A stretch of DNA of 64,000 nt, taken from the NCBI RefSeq assembly GCF_000166415.1, contig NC_014654.1, forward strand, positions 2,542,001 through 2,606,000, read 5' to 3'. The notes beneath the pieces were generated by a model that had not been told where the DNA came from, made no database searches, and saw only the letters and a list, made by a program, of their open reading frames with translations. The stretch comes from Halanaerobium hydrogeniformans. GTDB lineage: Bacteria; Bacillota; Halanaerobiia; Halanaerobiales; Halanaerobiaceae. A program made the position numbers and the translations under genes. This document shows, piece by piece, positions 35,433 through 44,692 of this stretch; position 1 is the first letter of the stretch, and each line of letters begins with the position of its first letter.

Positions 35433-36455
35433 ATGCCATTTAATTTTAAGGCAGAAAAATATCAGGGGAAAGCACGAGAAAAATATCTTGAAGCAGAAAA
35501 GAGAATAAAAAAAATTCATTCAGAATACCCTGATATAAAACAGGCTTACGAATGCCTAAACTCCCTTAAACGCGAATATTCTATGCTTAAAGTGGGATTT
35601 TTTAAACACAGTGAAGAAGAAAAAAGATCTTTAAATAAATTAAAATCTGAAATTGAGCAGTTAGAAAAACACTATAATTCTTTACTAAAAAAACATAATG
35701 TTGACCCTGATTATAGAGAAGCTAAATTTGACTGCGAAAAATGTCATGATACAGGACGAATTTATAGAAATAATCAGTATTTAATTTGTAGTTGTGCAAA
35801 AAATGATTTAAGAAAAAAGAAACAGAAAAATGGCAACCTACCCACTCATTTGAGAAATGCCAATTTTAATAAAGCTAACCTTAATTACTATGAAACAGAT
35901 AAAATAACAGATAGTGGTATGAACTACCGCGAAAATGCTCAAAAAATATATAGTATGGCATCTTCTTTTGTGCAGAGATTTAATTCAGATAAATTTAATC
36001 GAGGTATGATAATAGAAGGGCCTATAGGGAGTGGTAAATCTTATCTTTTAGGCTGTATAGCTAATGCTTTGATCGACAGAGGAATTCACTTTCGTTATAT
36101 AGTCTATTCTGACCTGCTGCAAAAAATCAGGAGCAGTTATAATCAGGAAAATCCAACAACCGATGAAAAGCAAATTTTAAGTACTGTTCAACAAATACCA
36201 GTACTCTTAATTGACGACCTTGGTACAGAAAAGGCTAGCGAATTTGCTGCTTCAACTCTTTACCAGATTATAGACAAAAGATATAGGGATGAGAAAGCGA
36301 TAATTTTAACAACTAATTATTCAGTCAGAAATTTAAAAAATAGATTTCCAGTTATGGGTGAAAGAATCTTTCAGCGCTTACTAGAGATGAATAAATATGT
36401 AGAGTTAGCTGGGAATGTTAGAGTTAAAAAAATTGAAGAACAACAGGAGGCCTAA
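35433..36455 (+). CDS. DnaC/DnaI-like helicase loader (AAA+ ATPase)
   Basis: 340 aa. The N-terminal part is coiled coil (residues 15-90) followed by a four-Cys zinc site (CEKCHDTGRIYRNNQYLICSC, with Cys pairs at 103/106 and 122/124). The AAA+ domain has Walker A EGPIGSGKSYLLG, Walker B VLLIDDLGTE and sensor TTNYS. The zinc domain plus AAA+ is the DnaI architecture, loading DnaB onto origin DNA. The GGGGG ribosome site is close before the ATG; the stop is 2 bp before dnaB. Confidence 0.88.
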   Translation: MPFNFKAEKYQGKAREKYLEAEKRIKKIHSEYPDIKQAYECLNSLKREYSMLKVGFFKHSEEEKRSLNKLKSEIEQLEKHYNSLLKKHNVDPDYREAKFDCEKCHDTGRIYRNNQYLICSCAKNDLRKKKQKNGNLPTHLRNANFNKANLNYYETDKITDSGMNYRENAQKIYSMASSFVQRFNSDKFNRGMIIEGPIGSGKSYLLGCIANALIDRGIHFRYIVYSDLLQKIRSSYNQENPTTDEKQILSTVQQIPVLLIDDLGTEKASEFAASTLYQIIDKRYRDEKAIILTTNYSVRNLKNRFPVMGERIFQRLLEMNKYVELAGNVRVKKIEEQQEA

Positions 36456-36457
36456 AA

Positions 36458-37846
36458 ATGTCAGCTGATATAAGAAGTATTAAAGCACAGGAAGAAGACC
36501 GCTACAGCAAAAAAGAATATCAATTACTAGGCATCCTGCTGCAATATCCAGATAAAATTGATGAAGTTGCCGATGTTCTAGAAACCAAACACTTTCTAGA
36601 TCCCCAGGCCCAAATAATATTTGATCTGCTCTTAAAACAGTACCAGCAGGATAACAAGATTTCAAGAACTAAGCTATTAATTGATCTTCAGGGCCAGAAT
36701 GCAGTTGCCAAGCCAGAAGAAATAATAGAAAGATTAACTTCCGGTTTTAATACTGTAGATGAACTCAGCCCAACCATAGATCTAATCAAAAAAGATTATC
36801 AGCGTTCTTTATTAAATAGGGCTTCATCCAAAATAAAGGAACTAACCCAGGCAGATGATCTTTCCATCGATGATTATCAGGCAAAAGCCCAGGAGATAAT
36901 TTTCCAGGCAACAAGTGAAAGTAATGATTTACAAAAACATATTTACAATATGGAAGAAGCTTTAATGGAATCATTTTCAAATTATATGGACCGTAAACAT
37001 AAAAAAGCAGATGTAGGTTTAAGAAGTGGGTTTATTTCACTTGATAATTTGATTGGAGGTTTTAAAAGAGGCCATTTAAATGTAATAGCTGCTTCTACTT
37101 CAATGGGTAAAACAGCTTTTGCAATTAATATCGCTAAAAATGTATTAAAAAGAAATGCCAAAGTAGCTATTATTTCACTTGAGATGGATGCTACAGAAGT
37201 AATGGACAGAATGATTATTCAGGAAGCTCAAGTTAATGGTTGGAAGTATACCCAGGGAGAAACTAATGACCAGGAAGACAAAAGGATTTCTAAAGCCCTC
37301 GATAATTTACACGAACTGCCTTTAATGATTTCTGATGAACGTGGGTTAAATACTGCACAGATCAGGGCCAGACTTCGCAAATTTAAGGCCCAGTTAGATG
37401 GAATCGACCTTGCAGTTATAGATTATTTGCAGATGATACAGCTGCCAGATGAACATGCTCAAAATACAGCTAGAGCAGTAGGGCAAATAGTATTACAGCT
37501 GAGAAACTTGGCTTCAGAACTTGATATCCCGGTAATTTTAATCTCACAGATCAGTCGTAGTTTCACCAGCCGGACAGATAAAAGACCAGTGCTTTCAGAT
37601 CTTAGAGACTCTGGAAATATTGAGGAGGTTGCAGATGGGGTAATCTTTTTATACCGTCATGCTCACACATCTGCTAAAGCCCGCGAAGAAGCAGAGGCTG
37701 AAGGAACCGAAAATGATACAGATGTTATTATAGCCAAACAGCGTACAGGTCAAACTGGTTCTATAAAATTATATTTCGAAGAAGAATTTATTCGTTTTGT
37801 TGATCCAGAAAACTTATCACTAGAAGGAACGATGCCCCATGGCTAA
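36458..37846 (+). CDS. dnaB: Replicative DNA helicase
   Basis: 462 aa, hexameric RecA-like 5'-3' helicase. N-terminal helical collar (KEYQLLGILLQYPDKIDEV), linker, then DnaB core with Walker A AASTSMGKTAFAIN, H1a IISLEMDATEV, Walker B LAVIDYLQMIQ and arginine-finger/H4 region SDLRDSGNIEEVADGVIFLYR. Coupled to the loader gene. A companion to the DnaD-like gene: this is a helicase-loading operon. Confidence 0.95.
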   Translation: MSADIRSIKAQEEDRYSKKEYQLLGILLQYPDKIDEVADVLETKHFLDPQAQIIFDLLLKQYQQDNKISRTKLLIDLQGQNAVAKPEEIIERLTSGFNTVDELSPTIDLIKKDYQRSLLNRASSKIKELTQADDLSIDDYQAKAQEIIFQATSESNDLQKHIYNMEEALMESFSNYMDRKHKKADVGLRSGFISLDNLIGGFKRGHLNVIAASTSMGKTAFAINIAKNVLKRNAKVAIISLEMDATEVMDRMIIQEAQVNGWKYTQGETNDQEDKRISKALDNLHELPLMISDERGLNTAQIRARLRKFKAQLDGIDLAVIDYLQMIQLPDEHAQNTARAVGQIVLQLRNLASELDIPVILISQISRSFTSRTDKRPVLSDLRDSGNIEEVADGVIFLYRHAHTSAKAREEAEAEGTENDTDVIIAKQRTGQTGSIKLYFEEEFIRFVDPENLSLEGTMPHG

Positions 37847-38033
37847 TTGTGACAGCCTTGATTTAAAGCTAATACTTTCTTTTGCTCAATCATATAAAGA
37901 GCTTTATCAAAGAGGAGAGATTAACAAAGAACAATTAAGACAGGTTTTAGAGTTAATTGATAACTATCAAAATTTTAATCCAGCGGATTTCAAAGCTGAA
38001 TTAGAAAATATTTTTCCAAACAGTAGCTTTTAA
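37839..38033 (+). CDS. Small protein of the helicase operon, unknown
   Basis: 64 aa, overlapping the dnaB end by 8 nt (translational coupling). Helical and acidic: SLDLKLILSFAQSYKELYQR, then EQLRQVLELIDNYQ. No family recognised. Closed by the terminator at 38061. A replication role is inferred only from position. Confidence 0.6.
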   Translation: MANCDSLDLKLILSFAQSYKELYQRGEINKEQLRQVLELIDNYQNFNPADFKAELENIFPNSSF

Positions 38034-38060
38034 AGATAAATACTTAATCCAAACAAAAAC

Positions 38061-38107
38061 TCCCCACTTTTGCCGAGAATAAAGCTTAGCAAAAAGGGGG
38101 ATTTTTT
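38061..38107 (+). terminator. Terminator of the helicase operon
   Basis: TCCCC(AC)TTTTGC / GCAAAAAGGGGGA hairpin with six T after it. Confidence 0.85.
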
Positions 38108-38120
38108 ATATAAATACATT

Positions 38121-38390
38121 TTAAATATCATAAGTCTTATCATCTTTATTATTGTTGTTTCCTTCATTGTATGGTTCAGATTCTGCCTCAAAATTAACGT
38201 CTATATGACCTGGTCTTTCTGGAATAATGGCCCAGGCAACTATATAAGCAATAAGTCCAGCACCAGATACAAATATTAAAATTACAGCAATCAATCTAAT
38301 CAAGGTAGAATCAAGCCCAAAATATTCTCCTATACCTCCACAAACCCCTCCAATCTTTTTATCTTCTTTTGAACGATATAATTTTTTCAT
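38121..38390 (-). CDS. PspC-domain membrane protein
   Basis: 89 aa: PspC core [40 protein letters not shown], one strong membrane segment and [10 protein letters not shown]. PspC-type proteins sense or modulate envelope stress. ATG at 38390 with GAGGTGAT upstream; the GTG three codons earlier is within it. Isolated gene, tail acidic and Asn-rich. Confidence 0.88.
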   Translation of the reverse strand: MKKLYRSKEDKKIGGVCGGIGEYFGLDSTLIRLIAVILIFVSGAGLIAYIVAWAIIPERPGHIDVNFEAESEPYNEGNNNNKDDKTYDI

Positions 38391-38566
38391 TTTGATCACC
38401 TCTTTTTAAAATTTATAATTAAAATTAAATTCTATAGTTGATATTTTAATTTGCAGTATCACTTTATATAGTATATTATAAAAGTATAGTTAAACACTAT
38501 GTTTTATAGTAGTAAGTATTAATTGCTTCTTAAAAACTTAATTCCACTAATTAAGGAGGTTTTAGA

Positions 38567-39022
38567 GTGAAAAAATTGCCTAAAACACTCAAATTAATCT
38601 TAATCTTTGCTCTAGTCCAGCTAATCCTTCACACAATCGGAGAATACACAATCTGTGGTATATTTTATTCCATGGAAGGACAGGGAATACTAGAACACCA
38701 GCTTTTAATGTTTTCTGCAATAACAGGTGATGTCTTTATTGGGCTTGGATTATTTGTCCTATTGGCCTTTGTCAATAAAAGAAGTGACTGGTTTTTAGAT
38801 AAATGGCAGCGAAAAGATATAGTAATCTATTTACTCTATTCAATTTTAATCGCTTTTTATTTTGAAATTCATGCCCTACACACTGGACGCTGGGGATATC
38901 AAGCTAACATGCCTTTAGTACCTGGTACACCAATCGGTCTGGTTCCTGTAGTTCATTTATTAATAATTTTACCACTTTCTTTAATAATAACCAAGAAAAT
39001 TTATCAAAGCAAATTTGCTTAA
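38567..39022 (+). CDS. Four-helix membrane protein, unknown function
   Basis: 151 aa with four predicted membrane segments (LKLILIFALVQLILHTIGEY; LLMFSAITGDVFIGLGLFVL; IVIYLLYSILIAFYFEIHAL; PVVHLLIILPLSLIITKKIY). Polar residues His, Glu and Asp lie within the segments (HTIGEYTICG, FEIHALHTGRW), which may form a metal or substrate site. Family not recognised. AAGGAGG before the GTG start. Monocistronic with its own terminator. Confidence 0.6.
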   Translation: MKKLPKTLKLILIFALVQLILHTIGEYTICGIFYSMEGQGILEHQLLMFSAITGDVFIGLGLFVLLAFVNKRSDWFLDKWQRKDIVIYLLYSILIAFYFEIHALHTGRWGYQANMPLVPGTPIGLVPVVHLLIILPLSLIITKKIYQSKFA

Positions 39023-39031
39023 CTTTAATTT

Positions 39032-39065
39032 CCAGCCTTAAAATTAATTTTGGGGCTGGTTTTTA
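39032..39065 (+). terminator. Terminator of the four-helix membrane protein gene
   Basis: CCAGCC / GGCTGG hairpin followed by TTTTT. Confidence 0.75.
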
Positions 39066-39083
39066 ATTTCATCATGTAATATT

Positions 39084-40198
39084 TTAAAAAGTATAACTTA
39101 AAGTCACTTCTAAAGATTTTCCTCCCTCAGCAAGCAGCTCATCTTCCCTACCATAAGGAATGGTCCCCCTCAGTTCTAATAATAGATCACTGCTAAATAG
39201 ATAAGAATAATTAGGAATAATCAAAGTACTACCATCACCTAAATAACTTACTGTCATAATTCCAATTGAAGAAAAATCATCAGGCTCAAAAGAAATACTC
39301 GTATTAAATAGCTCTACTTTATTAGAAGTGCTATTCCCATTCAGAAAAGCATTATCACCTTCTCTAATCGGATCAAAAAAGCTGAAATCTTTAATCTCAC
39401 CTTTAATACCACTTATTCTTAAATATTCTCCCTGCAGCCGGATTCTCCTCCCATCAAGCATTGAATAACTGTAATCGGAGCCGATTTGATAAATATTATA
39501 ATCTATTTCATCATTTTGCCAATTGGCCAGTGAAGAGTAAACCCCAAGTGGACCCAGATCACCCTTGGCAGTCAAAGCAAAACGTTCAAGATCTCCATCT
39601 TCTCCATCTGAAGGTTCTTTAACATAGTTAGCTGTTAAATCATAACCCTGCAGATTAGTCCTTCCCCTTAATGCCCATTTATTATCTTCTTTATCTGTAT
39701 CAGAAACAACAAAGGTTAATGCACTTCCCCAGCCAATTGGATAATATAATTCTATTCCATCTACAAATTTAGCCCTACTTTCTTCATCAAGAGCTTCAGC
39801 TCCTATAGTGTAATCAGCTGGATTTATCAAAGAACCAAAAGACCAGGAAACCGGTTGACGACCAAATTTAGCTGTAAAAGGGCCTAAATCTTTTCGCAGA
39901 TAAAGTTTTTTAAACCAGATTTCTGCCTCATCCCCATCAACCACAATAACTGCTCTATTTTGCAGGTCCACAGCTGCATCATATGGTAATAGTAATTCTA
40001 ATTCTAGCTCAGTTCTAAAATCGCTCTCTAAAGAAGAATCTTGATATATTAAATTACTGATAAAACTAGCTTTACCACCAAGATCAACTGCAGAAACAGC
40101 TTGCGGCCAGAAAAAGAAAATATTCGTTAAAAAACCATTAATATAACTGCTCCATAAGCTGAGCCAAACGTTTTATTTTTGATTTTTGCTTTTTTCAT
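39084..40198 (-). pseudogene. Outer-membrane beta-barrel protein, frameshifted in the signal peptide
   Basis: The ATG at 40198, with a good ribosome site (AAAAGGGAG), opens MKKAKIKNKTFGSAYGAVIL MVF and stops at the TAA after a run of six T (40129-40134, A on the + strand). One extra T restores one frame through FLTNIFFFWPQAVSAVDLGG, a proper signal-peptide end, into a barrel of about 370 aa. Without it only frames with no ribosome site remain (a GTG at 39971). The barrel repeats strand-rich units (ELYYPIGWGSALTFVVSD; LQGEYLRISGIKGE) and ends VTLSYTF, the aromatic C-terminal signal. It resembles long-chain or alginate-export-type barrels. Last gene of the Lol-like operon; may be phase variable or a sequencing error. 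Confidence 0.65.
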
Positions 40199-40355
40199 AT
40201 CAAAACACTCCCTTTTCCTAAATCAACCTTTTAGCTACTCAATTTATCGTTTTTTTATAAACTTGATCCTTGACCCACCTTGGAGCAAGCAAACAATGTT
40301 TGCGAGCAGACTTTAGCTTCTATAACTCAAATTTAATGCAAATATACTTAAACTA

Positions 40356-41198
40356 TTAACGCAAACGCTGCAGGGTAAATATTCCTTCAGGAAGCTCAGC
40401 ATCAAATACTATTTCCTTTAAAATAAATTCTGTGCTGGTATTTTGACGCAGCTTATTTTCCATAATAGAATGAACCGGATACCAGCGATCATCAATTTCA
40501 GCCATTTCTATCAATGTAAGTTCTTTTAACAATCTACCGCTTTCAGTATAAAGCTCTTCTTTTAAGCCGACAAATCTTTCTTTATCAATCCAAACAACCC
40601 TTCTATAATAACTTACTTCTTTACCAGGAACTTTAACCCCTTCAAGTTTATATGCAGGTCTACCCTGATAATCCTCCACAGCTAATAATTCAAAATCATA
40701 AAGATCGGTTAGTTTATCAGATTCAAGCATATCTTGATAGGAAAAGTCGCTGCCCATCATCCCCTGTTCTAACATATGACCTGATATTTTTACCAGATCT
40801 TCTGCTTCAGGAAAGAACATCCAGAGGTCATCACCTCGTTTTAAAAATTTGGTTCCACGGTCACGGGGATTAGTAAACTCAGCCAGAGCATTTGTCTGAT
40901 CCTGCCAGACCCTCATTTCTTTAATCTGTTCTCTCCCACCACTTTTAATAATCATTTGGGCTTCCAAATAAGCTGTAATTATATACTCATTATCATCTCT
41001 TTTATTTATTATTTCGTCAGCACTTAACTCTACTTCATTTTGAGCATTATCTTCATCAATATTCACATTTGCGAGCTCTGTTTCTTCTCCATTGATATTT
41101 TCTGCTGAAATTTGAGCAGCTGGAAAGAAGAAAACCAGACTGAGCATTATCACAATTGCTGCTTTTAAAATTTTATCACTATTTAAAAATATTTTCAT
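40356..41198 (-). CDS. Outer-membrane lipoprotein-sorting (LolA-like) protein
   Basis: 280 aa: signal peptide (ILKAAIVIMLSLVFFFPAA, QISAEN) and a LolA/LppX-type beta fold. The family pattern is seen as IITAYLEAQMIIKSGGREQIKEM, ALAEFTNPRDRGTKFLKRGDDLWMFFPEAEDLVKISG, SGHMLEQGMMGSDFSYQDML and YKLEGVKVPGKEVSYYRRVVWID. It matches the family annotated 'outer membrane lipoprotein-sorting protein', thought to carry lipids or lipoproteins across the periplasm. 40 bp after the second permease, so in one operon with the ABC transporter. Confidence 0.85.
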   Translation of the reverse strand: MKIFLNSDKILKAAIVIMLSLVFFFPAAQISAENINGEETELANVNIDEDNAQNEVELSADEIINKRDDNEYIITAYLEAQMIIKSGGREQIKEMRVWQDQTNALAEFTNPRDRGTKFLKRGDDLWMFFPEAEDLVKISGHMLEQGMMGSDFSYQDMLESDKLTDLYDFELLAVEDYQGRPAYKLEGVKVPGKEVSYYRRVVWIDKERFVGLKEELYTESGRLLKELTLIEMAEIDDRWYPVHSIMENKLRQNTSTEFILKEIVFDAELPEGIFTLQRLR

Positions 41199-41238
41199 TT
41201 AAATCAGCTCCTTAGCAATAAATGAGACTACTAATATA

Positions 41239-42489
41239 TTAAATATCTCTTAAGGCCTCTGTGGGGTCCATATTTGCAGCCCTATAAGCAGGTATAATCG
41301 CTGTCAGGGTTGTAATAATAATTCCCAGACTGAAACCAAAAATTAAATGCTCTATTCTAAAGTTAGGATAAATTATAGTTGTCATTAAAACATCCATATC
41401 TTCAATTGCAGTTCCATAATCAATTCCTATATCAGACAAAAAATAAGTTAAAGTTCCTCCTGCAATCGAACCAAAAAAGCTTCCTATAACTGCCATAGCT
41501 CCACCTTCAAAAATAAACAACTTTAAAATATCCTTTTTCTTAAGTCCCAGAGCACTCATCATTCCAATTTCTTGAGTGCGTTCATTAACTATCATAACCA
41601 TGGTATTAATTACAACAATAGAGGCAAGTAAAAGCAGAAAAACATATATGAAATTATAAATTCTTTCTCCCACCTGTAATAATTGAATAAAAGAACTACC
41701 TTCTCGCCACTCTTGGGCCAGATAACGGTCTCCTTCATTTTCAGATAGGTAATTTTGAACTGCCGGCAGATAATTAATAGCTTTATCTCTATCATCTGTG
41801 ACCAATAAAAGCTCTGTACTTTCATCTTCTAAATAAAGTAAATGTCTTGCAGTATCAATTGGCATAAATACTAATTCTTTATTTAACAAAGGCAGATTAC
41901 TTTCGATTCGACCAACTATATCGAAGGTTGCTCCCTGAAAAGAGCTGTAAGCAGTGTTAAAAACCATTGTTACCCTCTCACCGACATTCTTATCAATCCG
42001 TCTTAATAATTCTGTCCCCATTATAACTTCTCGATTACCATCACTGACCATTCTTCCCTCTACTAGCTCCCGTTCTAGATTAGTAAATTCTAATTCTTTT
42101 TGGCCATCAACTCCCCAGGCCATCATCCGTACAAGTTCTTCTTCTGTGCTCACAGCTGCACCAAATTTAACCCTTGGTATGACCATTTCAATTCCTTCTA
42201 ATTCAAGGAGCTCTCTTTCCATTTGACTTAAAGTTTTATCAGCAATACCATCAACTGTATAGGCTAAGGATAAAAGTCTTTGTTTTTGCTCATATTCTTG
42301 GTCCATAATTTTAATATGGCCTGTATCATAGTGAATATAAAGAGAATAACTTGATTCTATCATCCCATCGATTAATCCTCTTGCAAAAACAATTACTATC
42401 ACCGCAAAGGCAATGGCTAAAATCGAGACAAAAGTCCTCAACTTATTGCGAAACATATTTTTTAATGCTATAGTTATTAAGAATTTCAT
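41239..42489 (-). CDS. ABC transporter permease, FtsX/LolE-type (2)
   Basis: 416 aa in MacB-core plus FtsX layout: first segment (LRTFVSILAIAFAVIVIVFARG), a large periplasmic domain (about residues 45-270) and three C-terminal segments (YNFIYVFLLLLASIVVINTMV; GGAMAVIGSFFGSIAGGTL; FGFSLGIIITTLTAIIPAY). The coupling loop has the ERTQEIGMMSALGLKKKDI motif. Works as heterodimer with the permease next to it, powered by the LolD-like ATPase. Confidence 0.88.
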   Translation of the reverse strand: MKFLITIALKNMFRNKLRTFVSILAIAFAVIVIVFARGLIDGMIESSYSLYIHYDTGHIKIMDQEYEQKQRLLSLAYTVDGIADKTLSQMERELLELEGIEMVIPRVKFGAAVSTEEELVRMMAWGVDGQKELEFTNLERELVEGRMVSDGNREVIMGTELLRRIDKNVGERVTMVFNTAYSSFQGATFDIVGRIESNLPLLNKELVFMPIDTARHLLYLEDESTELLLVTDDRDKAINYLPAVQNYLSENEGDRYLAQEWREGSSFIQLLQVGERIYNFIYVFLLLLASIVVINTMVMIVNERTQEIGMMSALGLKKKDILKLFIFEGGAMAVIGSFFGSIAGGTLTYFLSDIGIDYGTAIEDMDVLMTTIIYPNFRIEHLIFGFSLGIIITTLTAIIPAYRAANMDPTEALRDI

Positions 42490-42501
42490 CAGCTAACCTC
42501 C

Positions 42502-43737
42502 TTAGCGGTGATAAATAGCCTTGATAGGATCTTTACGAGCAGCCCATAAAGCAGGTAAAATACTTGCTAAAATTGAGACGAATAAACCATAAGCAAAAAC
42601 AAAAATAAAAGAGCCAATACTCCAACCCGCATATATTGTTCCGGTAACTGGAAAACCATAGGTAATATCTCCACCACCAGCTAGAGTACTCATATCTATG
42701 CCATATTGATTGAAAACATAAAGGCCAATAGCCCCCATAATCAGGCCCATTATTCCACCTATTAAACCAATTCCGGCAGCTTCTCCCATAAAAATATATA
42801 CTATTTCTTTTTCCCGCATGCCCATTGCCTTCATCATTCCCAATTCTTCCATCCTTTCAAGGGCTGAAAGAATTACTGTATTCACTATTCCTACTGCAGC
42901 AATTGTTAAAATTATTGCTAAAATAACCTGAGTTTCAATCTGCTGTAATTCCAACATGTAGATTAAATTTTCAGAAGTACTGCGCCATGAATAGGCTGCA
43001 AGAGGGTAATTTAGTTCTGAGTTCAGCTCTTCAGCAGCAGTGATCCCAAGTTGACGGTCTTCCATCCTTAAAACATAATGACTGATTTTATCACCAACAT
43101 TTAAAGATTCTTGAGCTGTAGAAAGAGGTATAAATACAGAGCTATCATTTAAACTTGGATGAGGAGTATTAAAAAGTCCAACTATTTGTCCATCAATGGT
43201 GTTAAAAGTCTGTTCTTCTGTTCTAATTAACATAATTCCATAATCACCAATTTCAAAATCCATCAACTCTGCTAGTTTTGCCCCCATTATAATTTCACGA
43301 CTCCCAGCGTTTGGCATTCTACCCTGGATAAGATGTTTTTCCAGCTCAAACACCTCTGGATCACTTGCCGGATCAATTCCTACTCCTTTAACAGGTAATT
43401 CATCAATACCATTATTAAGATTTACTGAAAAATCAAGCCTTTTGGTATAAGCATTTAAACCTGCTGTTGCTTTTATTTTATTTTCAATTTCACCATCAGG
43501 AGTAATCAAATTTTTTAGGGGCAGTTCATCTCTATCTGCAAAATAATTTTGATCAGTAATCTGAAGGTGACCACTTTCTAAATTTATTATATTAGAAAAA
43601 GATATTTCGGTTAATCCCATCATTAAACCTTCTATCAAAATATAGATTAAAATAGCAAAGGCTATAATTAAAGCAGTAATTAAAACTCTCCGTTTATGTC
43701 TGCTTAAATTTCTAATGACCAGCTTTGGGAGAAACAT
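42502..43737 (-). CDS. ABC transporter permease, FtsX/LolC-type (1)
   Basis: 411 aa, same four-segment layout as its neighbour (KRRVLITALIIAFAILIYIL; VILAIILTIAAVGIVNTVIL; IGLIGGIMGLIMGAIGLYVF; FVFAYGLFVSILASILPAL), coupling loop ERMEELGMMKAMGMREKEI. I use ATG 43737, which follows the ATPase stop by one base and has GAGGAGGG upstream; the longer frame to 43773 overlaps the ATPase gene. A 12-bp gap leads to the second permease. Confidence 0.88.
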   Translation of the reverse strand: MFLPKLVIRNLSRHKRRVLITALIIAFAILIYILIEGLMMGLTEISFSNIINLESGHLQITDQNYFADRDELPLKNLITPDGEIENKIKATAGLNAYTKRLDFSVNLNNGIDELPVKGVGIDPASDPEVFELEKHLIQGRMPNAGSREIIMGAKLAELMDFEIGDYGIMLIRTEEQTFNTIDGQIVGLFNTPHPSLNDSSVFIPLSTAQESLNVGDKISHYVLRMEDRQLGITAAEELNSELNYPLAAYSWRSTSENLIYMLELQQIETQVILAIILTIAAVGIVNTVILSALERMEELGMMKAMGMREKEIVYIFMGEAAGIGLIGGIMGLIMGAIGLYVFNQYGIDMSTLAGGGDITYGFPVTGTIYAGWSIGSFIFVFAYGLFVSILASILPALWAARKDPIKAIYHR

Positions 43738-43738
43738 T

Positions 43739-44428
43739 TTAATCCCTCCTCTGATCTTTAGTGATCTTACCATCTTTTATTTCTACCAATCTTTTGGCAT
43801 ATTCCATAACCTGAGGATCATGAGTAGAAAAAATAAAGGTAGTATTTAATTCTTTATTCATTTTTTTCATTATCTCAAGCACCTCTTCACTGGTTTCAGA
43901 ATCCAGGTTGGCAGTTGGCTCATCTGCTAGAACCAATTTTGGTTCTTTGATTAAAGCTCTGGCGATCGCTACCCTCTGTTTTTGTCCACCTGATAATTCA
44001 TTTGGCTTTCTATAAGCCATATCTGCCAGGCCAACCTCATCTAAAATATGCATTACTTTTTCGCGGCGCTCTTTTTTCGTATGTTTATCGATCAATCGTA
44101 TCGCAAATTCTACATTTTCAAAAGCAGTTAAAACCGGAATAAGGTTATAGCTTTGAAAGATAAACCCTAGATTATAGCGTCTTATATCAGCTAACTCGTT
44201 TCTATTTAGCTGATTAATGGAATTACCGGCAAAGATAATCTCTCCCGAAGTAGACTTATCCAGACAGCCGATCATATTAAGCAGGGTTGTTTTTCCTGAA
44301 CCAGAAGGACCAAAAATAGTTGTAAACTCTCCAGACTCTATTTCCATATCTATTCCCCTTAAAGCCGGGACGGCAATTTTACCCTGCTGATATATTTTTT
44401 CTAATTCAATTAATTTAACCAGAGCCAT
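43739..44428 (-). CDS. ABC transporter ATP-binding protein, LolD/MacB-like
   Basis: 229 aa. Walker A FGPSGSGKTTLLN, Q-loop IFQSYNLIP, signature LSGGQKQRVAIARAL, Walker B LVLADEPTANLD and the H-loop TFIFSTHDP are complete. Size and sequence type are LolD/MacB/FtsE. First intact gene of the operon, driven by the promoter at 44693. Likely role: extraction of lipoprotein or lipid from the inner membrane, with the two permeases and the LolA-like protein. Confidence 0.9.
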   Translation of the reverse strand: MALVKLIELEKIYQQGKIAVPALRGIDMEIESGEFTTIFGPSGSGKTTLLNMIGCLDKSTSGEIIFAGNSINQLNRNELADIRRYNLGFIFQSYNLIPVLTAFENVEFAIRLIDKHTKKERREKVMHILDEVGLADMAYRKPNELSGGQKQRVAIARALIKEPKLVLADEPTANLDSETSEEVLEIMKKMNKELNTTFIFSTHDPQVMEYAKRLVEIKDGKITKDQRRD

Positions 44429-44471
44429 TTTTAAACACCCCTTAGCTATTTTTTGCTATTCTATTTTCTCA

Positions 44472-44636
44472 TCAGTAGCTTTTTTTATAAAAACTTCCCT
44501 TAGATATATCTCCATTTTCAATAATTCTATTTGTGCTGCTTTTTAAATATGGATAAGCAGCAAACTCCTCCATTTCAGCCTGCAGAATTCTCTCCCTCTT
44601 TTTTGAAGGTCGATCAAAAAAAGTTTGTTTTGGCAC
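44472..44636 (-). pseudogene. TetR-family regulator, N-terminal remnant
   Basis: 54 codons from GTG at 44636 (AGAGGTGAT upstream): MPKQTFFDRPSKKRERILQAEMEEFAAYPY, then KSSTNRIIENGDISKGSFYKKSY and a stop. This is the TetR DNA-binding helix-turn-helix, cut just where the third helix is followed by a tail (SFYQYFEDK in relatives). The ligand-binding domain is missing, and the next sequence is the ABC ribosome site. A deletion is likely. The fragment lies between the operators and the ABC operon. Confidence 0.75.
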
Positions 44637-44661
44637 CTCTATCACCTCTATTTATATTGTA

Positions 44662-44691
44662 TGACTATTAAGTCACATGACTTTGTAGTCA
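44662..44691. promoter_or_regulatory. Tandem TetR-type operators
   Basis: TGACTATTAAGTCA (44662-44675) and TGACTTTGTAGTCA (44678-44691): two perfect TGACT-N4-AGTCA palindromes 2 bp apart, just downstream of the -10 of the promoter that drives the TetR remnant and the ABC operon. Typical autorepressor geometry. Confidence 0.7.
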
Positions 44692-44692
44692 C

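Noticed and set aside
39084-39971. 295-aa barrel protein starting at GTG 39971
   Set aside because: No ribosome site and no signal peptide; coding similarity continues upstream to a proper start at 40198 across a one-base frameshift.
40280-40320. Inverted repeat around AGCAAGCAAACAATGTTTGC as a terminator
   Set aside because: No T run follows on either strand; it lies inside an operon gap. It could be an mRNA-stability hairpin, but I have no support.
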